From contig NZ_JAMJFX010000001.1 in the NCBI RefSeq assembly GCF_023544865.1, positions 402,758 to 466,757 on the forward strand: a DNA stretch of 64,000 nt, read 5' to 3'. Position numbers and translations under genes: made by a program. Source of the DNA: Phaeovulum molybdatiresistens (GTDB lineage Bacteria > Pseudomonadota > Alphaproteobacteria > Rhodobacterales > Rhodobacteraceae). The notes under the pieces are model-generated. The model was given only the letters and a program-made list of their open reading frames with translations, ran no database searches and had not been told where the DNA came from. This document shows positions 8,896 to 18,087 of this stretch, in pieces; positions within the stretch are counted from its first letter, which is position 1, and each line of letters begins with the position of its first letter.

Positions 8896-10173
8896 ATGAC
8901 GATCTTTCTCGAAAACGCCCGCCTGATCGACCCCGAGGCGCAGACCCAGACCCTGGGCAATGTGATCCTCGACAATGGCCTGATCGCCGCCATCGGCGAA
9001 ATGTCCGCCCCCGCCGATGCCCAGGTGATCGAATGCCACGGAAAGTGCCTTGCGCCGGGTATCGTCGACATGGGCGTCAAGATCGGTGAACCGGGCGAAC
9101 GACACCGCGAATCCTTCCGCTCGGCGGGCCTTGCGGCGGCGGCGGGGGGCGTCACCACGATCATCGCGCGCCCCGACACCAACCCCGCCATCGACACACC
9201 CGAGGTGCTGGAATTCGTCACGCGCCGCGCCGCGGAATCCGCCCCCGTCCACATCCGCCATATGGCCGCCCTGACCAAGGGCCGCGAGGGACGCGAGATG
9301 ACGGAAATCGGCTTTCTTCTGGATGCCGGCGCCGTCGCCTTCACCGATTTTGACCATGTCGTGACCGATACCAAGGTGCTGTCGCGCGCGCTGGCCTACG
9401 CCCGCAGCCTGGGCGCGCTGGTGATCGGCCACCCGCAAGACCCCGGCCTGTCCAAGGGCGCGGCCGTCACCTCGGGTAAATTCGCCTCGCTGCGCGGTCT
9501 GCCCGGCGTCAGCCCGATGGCCGAACGGATGGGCCTTGACCGCGACTTGGCCTTGATCGAGATGACGGGCGCGCGCTATCACGCCGATCAGATCACCTGC
9601 GCCCGCACCCTGCCCGCGCTAGAACGCGCCAAGAAAAACGGGCTGGACGTGACTGCGGGCGTCTCGATCCACCATCTGACGCTGAACGAATTCGACGTGG
9701 GCGATTATCGCACCTTCTTCAAGCTGACCCCACCGCTGCGCGCCGAAGAAGACCGCCTTGCCGTGCTTGATGCCGTGGCCAGCGGCCTGATCGACGTGAT
9801 CTGCTCGATGCACACCCCCGCGGATGAGGAATCCAAGCGCCTGCCGTATGAAGAGGCCGCCGCGGGCGCTGTGGCGCTGGAAACCTTCCTGCCGGCAGCG
9901 ATGCGGCTTTACCATGCCGGCGCGCTGACCCTGCCGCAGCTGTTCCGGGCCATGGCGCTGAACCCCGCCAAGCGCCTTGGCCTGCCGCAGGGCCGCCTGG
10001 CCGAAGGCGCGCCCGCCGATCTGGTGCTGTTCGATCCGGACGCGCCCTTCCTGCTGGATCGGTTCAAACTGCATTCAAAATCGAAAAATACCCCCTTCGA
10101 CGGACAGCGGATGGAAGGCAAAGTTCTTGCCACATTCGTCGCAGGGGTGCAGGTTTACCGCGCGGGCGAATAA
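8896..10173 (+). CDS. Dihydroorotase-like protein, probably inactive (PyrC'/PyrX type)
   Basis: A 425-residue amidohydrolase-fold protein aligned throughout with type I dihydroorotases (GIVDMGVKIGEPG, GGVTTIIARPDTNP, CSMHTPADEE). The active-site residues are altered. The metal-binding HxH after the conserved D reads GVK, the usual HAED segment reads GHPQD, and the SDHAPH catalytic segment reads SMHTPAD. In Pseudomonas an equivalent inactive homologue (PyrC') is a structural partner of aspartate transcarbamoylase, and adjacency to pyrB supports the same role here (inference). A true dihydroorotase would then have to be encoded outside the window. It is probably co-transcribed with pyrB; AACGGGGGA precedes the ATG. 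Confidence 0.88.
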   Translation: MTIFLENARLIDPEAQTQTLGNVILDNGLIAAIGEMSAPADAQVIECHGKCLAPGIVDMGVKIGEPGERHRESFRSAGLAAAAGGVTTIIARPDTNPAIDTPEVLEFVTRRAAESAPVHIRHMAALTKGREGREMTEIGFLLDAGAVAFTDFDHVVTDTKVLSRALAYARSLGALVIGHPQDPGLSKGAAVTSGKFASLRGLPGVSPMAERMGLDRDLALIEMTGARYHADQITCARTLPALERAKKNGLDVTAGVSIHHLTLNEFDVGDYRTFFKLTPPLRAEEDRLAVLDAVASGLIDVICSMHTPADEESKRLPYEEAAAGAVALETFLPAAMRLYHAGALTLPQLFRAMALNPAKRLGLPQGRLAEGAPADLVLFDPDAPFLLDRFKLHSKSKNTPFDGQRMEGKVLATFVAGVQVYRAGE

Positions 10174-10206
10174 CCGCGAACGAATAACAAGAATACGGGG
10201 GCAGAC

Positions 10207-10821
10207 ATGCCGGTTTTGGATAGCGGGGCGCTGATCCTCGGGCTGGTGGCGGTGTTGGGCTACCTGCTCGGGTCCATCCCCTTCGGTGTCGTGATCACCA
10301 AGGCACTGGGCCTGGGTGATCTGCGCGCCATCGGATCGGGCAATATCGGGGCCACCAATGTGCTGCGCACCGGCAACAAGGCCGCCGCCGCCGCGACGCT
10401 GGTTCTGGACGGGGCCAAGGGCGCGGTGGCGGTTCTGATCGCCCGCGCGGTCATGGCCGAAGATACCGCCGCCCAGATCGCGGGTGGCGCGGCCTTTCTG
10501 GGCCATCTCTATCCGGTCTGGCTGGGCTTTCGGGGCGGCAAGGGGGTGGCGACCTTTCTGGGCACCATCCTGGCACTGGCTTGGCCCGTGGGCCTTGCGG
10601 CCTGCGCGACCTGGCTTTTAACAGCGGCGATCAGCCGGATCTCATCGCTTTCGGCGCTGGCGGCGGCCGCCGCCTCGGTGCCGCTGGCCTGGGCCCTTGG
10701 CCGGCCGCAGGTGATGCTGATCTGCGCCGTGATGGCGGTCATGGTCTTCTGGCGCCACCGCGCCAATATAGCCCGCCTGGCCGCAGGGACCGAACCGCGC
10801 ATCGGCCGCAAGACCGCCTGA
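10207..10821 (+). CDS. plsY: Acyl-phosphate glycerol-3-phosphate acyltransferase
   Basis: Membrane enzyme that transfers the acyl group of acyl-phosphate to glycerol-3-phosphate, making lysophosphatidic acid. The 204 residues have about five membrane helices and the three PlsY motifs: GSIPFG near residue 22, GSGNIGATNV near 40, and GGKGVATFLG near 105. It starts 33 bases after the pyrC-like stop, preceded by a GGGGGCAG stretch, so it may share that transcript. A repeat hairpin follows immediately. Confidence 0.96.
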   Translation: MPVLDSGALILGLVAVLGYLLGSIPFGVVITKALGLGDLRAIGSGNIGATNVLRTGNKAAAAATLVLDGAKGAVAVLIARAVMAEDTAAQIAGGAAFLGHLYPVWLGFRGGKGVATFLGTILALAWPVGLAACATWLLTAAISRISSLSALAAAAASVPLAWALGRPQVMLICAVMAVMVFWRHRANIARLAAGTEPRIGRKTA

Positions 10822-10877
10822 TCTTCTTCTTGGAAAAATACTCCGCGGGGTCCGGGGGCGCGCAGCCCCCGGCGCCT
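10820..10877 (+). repeat. Dispersed intergenic hairpin repeat, copy A
   Basis: Begins directly at the plsY stop with CTTCTTCTTGGAAAAATACTCC, then a strong stem CCGGGGGC (10852-10859) / GCCCCCGG (10865-10872) with loop GCGCA. Lies between the convergent plsY and gshA genes, so it is a likely bidirectional terminator. It shares its CTTCTTGG..AAATACTCC module with copies D and E in this window. Confidence 0.8.
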
Positions 10878-10893
10878 GTCACGGGCGCACCGA

Positions 10894-12264
10894 TCAGTAA
10901 CTGTATTCGGCGTAGATCCGGCTCAGATCGCCTTGCCATTCGCCGTGATATTTCGCCAAAAGCTCATCCGCCGGCACATGGCCGCTGGCCACGCTTTCGG
11001 CAAGCGCGTCCAGGAAATGCGTCTCATCGGGGATCAGCCCGCCCGCACCGGGGCGCGCGCGCGCCTTCAGCCCGGCCTGCGCGATCGCCACCGCCTCACG
11101 CGCCAGATCGTGCAGGCGGATGCCGTTCGCCTCGCCCTGAAGCGCATCGCGCCCCGCCGCCACACGCAGCGCATCACGGGTTTGCGCATCCCAGCCTTTG
11201 ACCAGATCCCAGGCCGCATCCAGCGCGCCCTGATCATAGATCAGCCCGACCCAGAAGGCCGGCAGCGCACACAGCCGCCGCCAAGGGCCACCATCGGCGC
11301 CGCGCATCTCGATGTATTTCTTGACCCGCGCCTCGGGGAACACGGTGGTCATGTGATCGGCCCAATCCGACAGGGTGGGCTTTTCCCCCGGCAGCGCAGG
11401 CAGCTCACCCTTCAGGAAATCACGGAACGACTGGCCCAGCGCGTTGATGTATTTGCCGTCGCGGTAGACGAAATACATCGGCACATCCAGGACGTAATCG
11501 ACCCAGCGTTCATAGCCCATGCCGTCTTCAAAGACGAAGGGCAGCATGCCGGTGCGCGCGCCATCCAGGTTCTGCCAGATATGGCTGCGCCAGCTTTTCA
11601 TGCCGTTGGGCTTGCCATCCAGGAAGGGCGAATTGGCAAACAGCGCGGTCGCCACCGGCTGCAGCGCCAGCGCCACGCGCAGTTTCTTGACCATGTCGGC
11701 TTCGGACGCGAAGTCCAGGTTCACCTGCACCGTGCAGGTGCGATACATCATCTGCTTGCCCAGCGTGCCGACGCTGTCCATGTAATCGGTCATCAACCGA
11801 TAGCGCCCCTTGGGCATCATCGGCATCTGGTCCTGCGACCATTCCGGCGCCGCCCCCAGCCCGATGAATCGCACGCCGATGTCATCGGCCACGGCCTGAA
11901 CCTCACGCAGGTGTTCATGCACCTCGTCGCAGGTCTGGTGGATGGTTTCCAGCGGCGCGCCCGACAATTCCAGCTGCCCGCCCGGTTCCAGGCTGACATT
12001 GGCGCCATTGCGCGTCAGGCCGATGATGTTGTCCTGCTCCAGCACCGGGGTCCAGCCAAAGCGGTCACGCAGGCCTTCCAGCATCGCCTTGATCGACCGC
12101 GGGCCGTCATAGGGCAACGGCTGCAACGTGTCCTTGCAATAGCCGAATTTCTCATGCTCGGTGCCAATGCGCCACTGATCCTTCGGCTTTTCACCCGAGG
12201 CGATATATTCAGCCAGCTGCTCATGGCGCTCGATCGGGCCACCGCCCTGTTGTGGAATAGACAT
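10894..12264 (-). CDS. gshA: Glutamate-cysteine ligase
   Basis: First step of glutathione synthesis: ATP-dependent ligation of glutamate and cysteine. The 456-residue length and segments such as GTEHEKFGY, EPGGQLELSGAPL, TCTVQVNLD and RGADGG match the alphaproteobacterial/plant-type ligase rather than the enterobacterial GshA. Third gene of the rsmE-orf-gshA operon, 54 bases downstream of the preceding stop. ATG at 12264. Confidence 0.95.
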   Translation of the reverse strand: MSIPQQGGGPIERHEQLAEYIASGEKPKDQWRIGTEHEKFGYCKDTLQPLPYDGPRSIKAMLEGLRDRFGWTPVLEQDNIIGLTRNGANVSLEPGGQLELSGAPLETIHQTCDEVHEHLREVQAVADDIGVRFIGLGAAPEWSQDQMPMMPKGRYRLMTDYMDSVGTLGKQMMYRTCTVQVNLDFASEADMVKKLRVALALQPVATALFANSPFLDGKPNGMKSWRSHIWQNLDGARTGMLPFVFEDGMGYERWVDYVLDVPMYFVYRDGKYINALGQSFRDFLKGELPALPGEKPTLSDWADHMTTVFPEARVKKYIEMRGADGGPWRRLCALPAFWVGLIYDQGALDAAWDLVKGWDAQTRDALRVAAGRDALQGEANGIRLHDLAREAVAIAQAGLKARARPGAGGLIPDETHFLDALAESVASGHVPADELLAKYHGEWQGDLSRIYAEYSY

Positions 12265-12318
12265 GGGCCGCCCCTCGCGCGCTTCGGTTCCGGGGCAACA
12301 GGTGGCGCGCTGCGACGG

Positions 12319-12831
12319 TCAAGTCAAGGGCAGATGGGCGGGCCGCTGCCACAGGCTTTGTGCAGCCATGCGCTGATCCAGCGCTGCGGACAGGCGCGCC
12401 ATGTCGATCCCGGGCAGGGTGGCGAAGGCATCATACAGCGCCGCCGCCCCCGCCGCCGCGACCGGAATCAAAAGCGCCTGGCCATCGGCCTGCTTCAACC
12501 GCCAATAGTGCTGGCCCTGCAGCACAAGCAGGCGGATTTCGGTCAGGTCGCGCAGCGCGACATAGCCGCCAAGACCCTGGGCCGCGCCGAAATAGCCGAT
12601 CTGGCCTTCATCCACCTCGACCAGGCCCGGCGCGCTGATGTCGCGCGCGAAACGCAATCGGCGCAGCGCAATCACCCCCCAGGCCAGCGCCACCCCCGCG
12701 ACGATCAGTCCCAGCGCCTGCATCAGCCAGCCACCCAGCGCAAACAGCCAGATCCCGGCGGCCAGCGCGCCCGCTGCCGCCGCAACCTCGCGCCAGCGCA
12801 TCAGGGTCGCGCGCGCCGCGGGACGGATCAC
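12319..12831 (-). CDS. Two-helix membrane protein between rsmE and gshA
   Basis: 170 residues: basic N-terminus (VIRPAARATLMRWRE), two hydrophobic helices (about 17-35 and 38-57), then a soluble domain of about 110 residues with ALRDLTEIRLLVLQGQHYWRLKQADG. I chose the GTG at 12831 because it overlaps the rsmE stop (GTGA) in frame. Function unknown; the gene occupies this site in related Rhodobacteraceae to my recollection. No catalytic motif is visible. Confidence 0.7.
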   Translation of the reverse strand: MIRPAARATLMRWREVAAAAGALAAGIWLFALGGWLMQALGLIVAGVALAWGVIALRRLRFARDISAPGLVEVDEGQIGYFGAAQGLGGYVALRDLTEIRLLVLQGQHYWRLKQADGQALLIPVAAAGAAALYDAFATLPGIDMARLSAALDQRMAAQSLWQRPAHLPLT

Positions 12832-13553
12832 CGCCAATCCCCCAGCGCGGCCTGCCACAGCGTCAGCGCCGCACAGGCCGCCGTGTCGGCCCGCAGGATG
12901 CGCGGCCCGAGGCTGACCGGCGTGACAAAAGGCAGGCCGCGCAGGCGGGCGCGTTCGGGTTCGGAAAAGCCGCCCTCGGGGCCGATCAGAATGGCCCAGG
13001 GACCGGGGGCCAGACCCGCCAGCGTTTCGGCGGGGCCAGCCAGGCTTTCATCGGCCCACAGGATGCGGCGCGCCCCATCCCAACCCGCCAGCACCTTGGC
13101 CAGCGGCACCAGATCGCTGACCTCGGGGACAAAGGTGCCGCCGCATTGTTCGGCGGCCTCAACCGCGTGGGCCTGCAGCCGGTCCTGCCGGATGCGTTCG
13201 GAATTGGTGAAATCGGTCTGCACGGGGATGATCCGCGCCGCCCCCAGTTCCGCCGCCTTTTCCACGATGAAATCGGTGCGCGCCTTCTTGATCGGCGCAA
13301 AGACCAGCCACAGGTCGGGCGGGTTCAGCTGTGGCGCGGCCTGTTCGATACAGGCCAGATCGCCGCCGCGCTTGGCCGCGCGCGCCACCTCGGCCGTCCA
13401 TTCGCCGTCACGCCCGTTGAACAGCGCGACCCGCGCGCCGGCGCCCAGCCGCATCACCCCGAACAGGTAATGCGCCTGCGCCTCGGTCAGGGGCACGGCT
13501 TGCCCCGGACCCAAAGGGTGCTCTACATGAAGTCTGATCCTGGCGCGTTCCAT
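12828..13553 (-). CDS. rsmE: 16S rRNA (uracil1498-N3)-methyltransferase
   Basis: Methylates U1498 of 16S rRNA using S-adenosylmethionine. 241 residues: an N-terminal PUA-like domain (EAQAHYLFGVMRLGAGARVALFNGRDGEW) and a SPOUT knot ending with IGPEGGFSEPERARL and LGPRILRADTAACAAL. The start MERARIRLHVE is typical. Only 12 bases separate its ATG from the divergent ubiA ATG. Confidence 0.95.
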   Translation of the reverse strand: MERARIRLHVEHPLGPGQAVPLTEAQAHYLFGVMRLGAGARVALFNGRDGEWTAEVARAAKRGGDLACIEQAAPQLNPPDLWLVFAPIKKARTDFIVEKAAELGAARIIPVQTDFTNSERIRQDRLQAHAVEAAEQCGGTFVPEVSDLVPLAKVLAGWDGARRILWADESLAGPAETLAGLAPGPWAILIGPEGGFSEPERARLRGLPFVTPVSLGPRILRADTAACAALTLWQAALGDWR

Positions 13554-13565
13554 GAGGCGAAATCT

Positions 13566-14582
13566 ATGACCCAAAAGACCGAATTGCCAGAGAAGACCGA
13601 TGTGCCCGAGACGACCAATGCAGCCCGGGCAGATCAGCCCGGCACCTGCGGGACGGTTGCGGATGCGCCGCCCGACAACTGGGTCGACCGTTGGGCGCCT
13701 GCGGCCACGCGCCCCTATCTGCGGCTGTCGCGCGCCGACCGGCCCATCGGCACCTGGCTGTTGCTGCTGCCGTGCTGGTGGGGGCTGGCGCTGGCCGCCG
13801 CCGCCGATGCCCCACGCTGGGGCGATCTGTGGATCGCCATTGGCTGCACCATCGGCGCGGTGCTGATGCGCGGTGCGGGCTGCACCTGGAACGACATCAC
13901 CGACCGCGATTTCGATGGACGAGTGGCGCGCACCCGATCGCGCCCGATCCCGTCGGGGCAGGTCACGGTGCGCGGCGCGCTGATCTGGATGGCGGCGCAG
14001 GTGGCGGTTTCGGCGCTGATCCTGTTGACCTTCCCCCCCGCGGCGATCGTGCTGGGGCTGGTCGCGCTGATCCCCGTGGCGATCTATCCCTTTGCCAAGC
14101 GGTTCACCTGGTGGCCGCAGGTCTTTCTGGGCATCGCCTTCAACTGGGGCGCGCTGCTGGCCTGGGCCGCGCATACGGGCAGCCTGTCGGTGGCGCCGGT
14201 GCTGCTGTATCTGTCGGGGCTGGTCTGGACGCTGTTCTACGACACGATCTATGCCCACCAGGACAAGGAAGATGACGCGCTGATCGGCATCCGGTCCACC
14301 GCGCGGCTGTTCGCCGATCAGACGGGGCGCTGGCTGAACGGGTTTCTGATCGGATCGGTCGCGTTGATGACGGGGGCGGTGCTGGCGGCGCTTTTGCCCC
14401 AGACCCCGCCGCACAGCCTGGTTCTGGCGCTGATCGCGCCCTGGGCCTTTGGCTGGCACATGATCTGGCAGCTGCGCCAGCTGGACATCGACGACCCCGG
14501 CGCCTGCCTGCGCCTGTTCCGCAGCAATCGCGACACCGGGCTGATCGTTGCGCTGTTTCTTGCCGCAGCGGCGCTGGTTTGA
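13566..14582 (+). CDS. ubiA: 4-hydroxybenzoate polyprenyltransferase
   Basis: Membrane prenyltransferase that attaches the polyprenyl tail to 4-hydroxybenzoate in ubiquinone synthesis. 338 residues with a 40-residue polar N-terminus, then seven to nine helices. The Mg-binding aspartate motifs are NDITDRDFDGRVARTRSRP and YDTIYAHQDKEDD. The ATG at 13566 has only a weak ribosome-binding site (GAGGCGA), and the first 40 residues are not conserved-looking, so a downstream GTG is possible. Divergent from rsmE. Confidence 0.94.
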   Translation: MTQKTELPEKTDVPETTNAARADQPGTCGTVADAPPDNWVDRWAPAATRPYLRLSRADRPIGTWLLLLPCWWGLALAAAADAPRWGDLWIAIGCTIGAVLMRGAGCTWNDITDRDFDGRVARTRSRPIPSGQVTVRGALIWMAAQVAVSALILLTFPPAAIVLGLVALIPVAIYPFAKRFTWWPQVFLGIAFNWGALLAWAAHTGSLSVAPVLLYLSGLVWTLFYDTIYAHQDKEDDALIGIRSTARLFADQTGRWLNGFLIGSVALMTGAVLAALLPQTPPHSLVLALIAPWAFGWHMIWQLRQLDIDDPGACLRLFRSNRDTGLIVALFLAAAALV

Positions 14583-14644
14583 TTGATCCCCGCCCCCCCT
14601 GCCCTTAAGGAGAGTGCGAGGCAACAACCAAAGGCTCTGCCGAT

Positions 14645-16771
14645 ATGCGCTTGCGCTCTACACTGATGACGGGCACCGCCTTCGTTTCGGCGCTGATCCT
14701 GTCGGCCTTCATCGCCGGCGGATCGGCCACGATCATCGAAAAGCGGTCCCGGTCTGATGTGCGGGTCGCGCTGGAAACCGCCGGCCACAGCTGGGCCCGG
14801 ATCGAGGCGGACGGGCTGCAGGTGATCGTGATGGGCACCGCGCCATCCGAAGCGGCCCGGTTCCGGGCGATTTCCCTGGCCGGAACCGTGGTCGAGGCGA
14901 CGCGCGTGGTCGATGCCACCGATGTCGCCCAGGCCCAGGACATCGCCCCCCCGGCCTTCAGCCTGGAAATCCTGCGCAATGACGATGGCATCTCGCTGAT
15001 CGGGCTGGTCCCGGCGGGAACCGACCGCGCGGCGCTGGTGCGCGACCTGACCGACCTTGCCGCGGATGGCAAGGTCACCGACATGCTGGAAACCGCCGAT
15101 TACCCCGTCCCCGACGGCTGGCAACAGGCCTATGACTTTGGCCTGACCACGCTGCGCAGCCTGCCGCGGTCCAAGATCTCGATCGCGGCGGGTGAGGTCG
15201 CGGTGACCGCAATCACCGATTCCGCCACCGAAAAGGCGCGCATCGAAACCAGCCTGGCGCGGCGCAACACCGGCGGACTGAAGCTGACGCGCGACATTTC
15301 CGCGCCGCGCCCGGTGATCACGCCCTTCACGCTGCGCTTCCTGATCGATGCCGAAGGCGCGCGCTTTGATGCCTGTTCGGCCGATACCGACCGCGCGCGC
15401 ACCCGCATCCTGGCCGCGGCACGCGCCGCCGGGGCCACGGGCGATCTGGGCTGCACGGTGGGCATGGGCGTGCCCTCGCCCGATTGGGCCGAGGCGGTCG
15501 CCATGGCGCTGGCGGCGATGAAGGAACTGGGTGAAGGATCAGTCACCTTTTCGGATGCCGATATCGCGCTGATCGCCGGCGACAACGTCAGCCAGGCGGT
15601 GTTCGACAAGGTGGTTGGGGAACTGGAATCGAACCTGCCCGAGGTCTTTTCGCTGAAGGCCGAACTGACGCGCAAACCCGAAGCGGGCAGCGCGGCGCCG
15701 GAATTTTCCGCGACGCTGGCCAAATCCGGCCAGATCCAGCTGCGCGGGCGGCTGACCGATGAACGCCAGCGCGAGGCGGTCGAGAATTTTGCCCGCGCGC
15801 GCTTTGGCAATGCCCAGGTCTATGGCGCCACGCGTCTGGATGACACCCTGCCGCTGGGCTGGCCGATGCGCGTTCTGGCCGCGCTGGAAGCGCTGGATGA
15901 ACTGGCCGAGGGCGCGGTGGTGGTCAGCCCCGACATGATCCGCCTGTCCGGGGTGACGGGAAACCCGCAAGCCTCGGACGCGGTGGCGCGCATCCTTGCC
16001 GCCCGGCTGGGCGAAGGGGTGCGGATGGATCTGTCGATCCGCTATGACAAACGGCTGGACCCGGTGCTGGGCCTGCCCACCGGCCCGGAATGCGTGGCGC
16101 AGCTGAACGCGGTGCTGCGCGACGACAAGCTGAGTTTCGAACCCGGCTCGGCGGTGATCGCGGCGGATGAGGGGGCGGCGCTGGACCAACTGGCGCAAAT
16201 CATGAAGACCTGCGCCGATTTCCGCATGGAACTGGCCGGTCACACCGACAGCCAGGGGTCCGAGGAATTCAACGAACGGCTGTCGCAGGAACGCGCCGAT
16301 GCGGTGCGCGCGGCGCTGATGGAACGCCGGGTTCTGGTCGGCAACCTGACCGCGAAAGGCTATGGCGAATCGCAGCCGATCGCCGACAACGGCACCGAGG
16401 CGGGGCGCGAGGCGAACCGGCGGATCGAATTCGTCCTGCTGGATGAAACACCCGTCGAGGGCAGCCCCACCGCCACCGTGCTGGATGCCGCGGGTGGGGC
16501 GCCAGCGCCCGACAGCGCCGCGCCCGAACTGGCCGACACGCCACCGCAAGCGGCCGAGACCGAGGATGCCGGGGCACAGGACGAAACGCAGGACCAGCCG
16601 GGCGCAACGGATACGGCAGAGGCTGAGGCTGAGGCTGAGGAGCCTGACGCACAGACCGAGGAACCGGAAGGCGACCCGGACGGGATCGTGATCGAGGCGG
16701 TGCCGGCCACCGCGGACACGCCGCGCCCGCGCGCGCGCCCGGAAGGCCTGGGCGGAACGGAACGGAATTGA
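14645..16771 (+). CDS. OmpA-family envelope protein with long acidic tail
   Basis: 708 residues: an N-terminal hydrophobic anchor or signal (about 1-25), a long region of BON-like repeats (30-475), an OmpA peptidoglycan-binding domain (about 485-595, with LSFEPGSAVIAADE, LAGHTDSQGS, RADAVRAAL and NRRIEFVLL), and a 110-residue Ala/Glu/Pro-rich acidic tail containing EAEAEAEEP. It is likely anchored in the envelope and bound to peptidoglycan. Followed 16 bases later by a coiled-coil membrane protein, probably co-transcribed. Confidence 0.87.
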   Translation: MRLRSTLMTGTAFVSALILSAFIAGGSATIIEKRSRSDVRVALETAGHSWARIEADGLQVIVMGTAPSEAARFRAISLAGTVVEATRVVDATDVAQAQDIAPPAFSLEILRNDDGISLIGLVPAGTDRAALVRDLTDLAADGKVTDMLETADYPVPDGWQQAYDFGLTTLRSLPRSKISIAAGEVAVTAITDSATEKARIETSLARRNTGGLKLTRDISAPRPVITPFTLRFLIDAEGARFDACSADTDRARTRILAAARAAGATGDLGCTVGMGVPSPDWAEAVAMALAAMKELGEGSVTFSDADIALIAGDNVSQAVFDKVVGELESNLPEVFSLKAELTRKPEAGSAAPEFSATLAKSGQIQLRGRLTDERQREAVENFARARFGNAQVYGATRLDDTLPLGWPMRVLAALEALDELAEGAVVVSPDMIRLSGVTGNPQASDAVARILAARLGEGVRMDLSIRYDKRLDPVLGLPTGPECVAQLNAVLRDDKLSFEPGSAVIAADEGAALDQLAQIMKTCADFRMELAGHTDSQGSEEFNERLSQERADAVRAALMERRVLVGNLTAKGYGESQPIADNGTEAGREANRRIEFVLLDETPVEGSPTATVLDAAGGAPAPDSAAPELADTPPQAAETEDAGAQDETQDQPGATDTAEAEAEAEEPDAQTEEPEGDPDGIVIEAVPATADTPRPRARPEGLGGTERN

Positions 16772-16787
16772 GGCGACAGGGACAGAC

Positions 16788-17117
16788 ATGAACAGAACCG
16801 AATTCGTTTTCGCCACGGCGATCATCCTGTTTCTGGCCTTCAGCCTGGGTTGGTTCGCCTCATGGCTGATCCACCGGCTGACGCGGGTGACGCGCGCGGA
16901 CATGGGCGAGCTGGAGCAGATGGCCCAGGCCCTGCACGAAGCCGAGGAAACCCGCGACGAGGCGCTGCGGTTTCTGGAAACGCGCGAGGCCGAGTTGATG
17001 AACCAGATCTCGCAAACCGAGGCGGAACTGCGCGCGGCAATGGACGGCCTGCGCGATGCCCGCCACGAGGCCGAGGAGCTGCGCGCCTATATCGAGCGGA
17101 TGAACGCGAACCGGTAG
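16788..17117 (+). CDS. Single-helix membrane protein with coiled coil
   Basis: 109 residues: one N-terminal membrane helix (about 8-27) and a heptad-rich helical segment from 35 to the end, rich in Glu, Ala and Arg (ELEQMAQALHEAEETRDEAL). The topology suggests a membrane-anchored coiled coil facing the cytoplasm. It lies 16 bases after the OmpA-family gene. Function unknown. Confidence 0.78.
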   Translation: MNRTEFVFATAIILFLAFSLGWFASWLIHRLTRVTRADMGELEQMAQALHEAEETRDEALRFLETREAELMNQISQTEAELRAAMDGLRDARHEAEELRAYIERMNANR

Positions 17118-17187
17118 AAAAGGGGGCTGTCTGCCCCCTCTTGGCCTGATGGCCAATTCACCCCCGAGGATATTTTGGCAAAGCCGA
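17118..17187 (-). repeat. Dispersed intergenic hairpin repeat, copy B
   Basis: Read on the minus strand it has CTTCGGCTTTGCCAAAATAT, then CGGGGGTGAATTGGCC..GGCC, then a stem of AGGGGGC/GCCCCCT (17121-17127 and 17133-17139). The same order and spacing recur in copy C. The hairpin sits four bases after the stop of the 109-residue gene and may act as its terminator. Confidence 0.75.
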
Positions 17188-17274
17188 AGCCAGACCCGGG
17201 GGATGGCAGCGAATTTCGCGGAAATCGGGTAGGCGCGCTTGTTACGGCGGCCAGTTGCCCCTACATCGCAGGCC

Positions 17275-18084
17275 ATGCGTATTCCGGTTCGCCTGCCCTT
17301 CGTGAAAACCGTCCCGCAAGTTGCGGTGATCCGCCTGCAAGGGCCGATCGGGGCCGTGCGCCCCGGTGGCACAGGCCTGACAGATGCGGCCCTTGCGCCG
17401 CTGATTGAACGCGCGTTCCGGCGCGGAAAGCCGGTGGCGGTTGCGCTTGTGGTGAATTCGCCGGGCGGATCGCCGGTGCAATCGTCGTTGATCGCGGCGC
17501 GTATCCGGCGGCTGGCCGAGGAAAAAGGCATTCCCGTTCACGCCTTCGTCGAGGATGTGGCGGCCTCGGGCGGCTATTGGCTGGCCTGTTCGGCCGATGA
17601 CATCTGGGCGGATGCGACCTCGGTGATCGGATCGATCGGCGTGATCTCGGCCGGGTTCGGATTTGCCGGGCTGATCGACCGTTACGGTGTGGAACGGCGG
17701 GTGCATACGGCGGGCGGGGCGAAAAGCTTCCTTGACCCGTTTCGCCCCGAAAAGCCCGAGGATATCGAACGCCTGCGTGCCATACTGGAGCCGATGCATG
17801 ACGCCTTCAAGGCGCATGTCACCGCGCGGCGCGGGGTACGCCTGAGCGCCGGGCGTGATCTGTTCACCGGCGACATCTGGGCCGGGCAGCAGGCGGTGGA
17901 ACTGGGCCTGATCGACGGGATCGCCCACATTGTGCCCAAGCTGAAAGCGCTATACGGCGACAAGGTGCGGCTTGTGCCCTATGGGCTGCGCCGGCCCTGG
18001 TTCCGCCGGATCGGCATGGACGCCGCCGGTGCCGTGATCGCAGCGGCAGAGGAGCGCGCCCTATGGGCCCGCTATGGGCTGTAG
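17275..18084 (+). CDS. S49 family serine peptidase (SppA/SohB-like)
   Basis: 269-residue member of the S49 family, which cleaves residual signal peptides or membrane-protein fragments. It has the Ser/Lys dyad: Ser98 in EDVAASGGYWLA and Lys150 in TAGGAKSF, plus the oxyanion-type NSPGGSP (61-67). No clear N-terminal membrane helix is present, so it is a short SppA36-type. ATG at 17275 chosen over an upstream start because it begins the conserved fold. Next gene starts 3 bases after its stop. Confidence 0.9.
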   Translation: MRIPVRLPFVKTVPQVAVIRLQGPIGAVRPGGTGLTDAALAPLIERAFRRGKPVAVALVVNSPGGSPVQSSLIAARIRRLAEEKGIPVHAFVEDVAASGGYWLACSADDIWADATSVIGSIGVISAGFGFAGLIDRYGVERRVHTAGGAKSFLDPFRPEKPEDIERLRAILEPMHDAFKAHVTARRGVRLSAGRDLFTGDIWAGQQAVELGLIDGIAHIVPKLKALYGDKVRLVPYGLRRPWFRRIGMDAAGAVIAAAEERALWARYGL

Positions 18085-18087
18085 CCG

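Noticed and set aside
10933..13470. 845-residue open frame on the plus strand
   Set aside because: It runs antisense to gshA, the two-helix membrane gene and rsmE, all with clear family signatures; its composition (His, Gln, Arg rich) is typical of a high-GC shadow frame.
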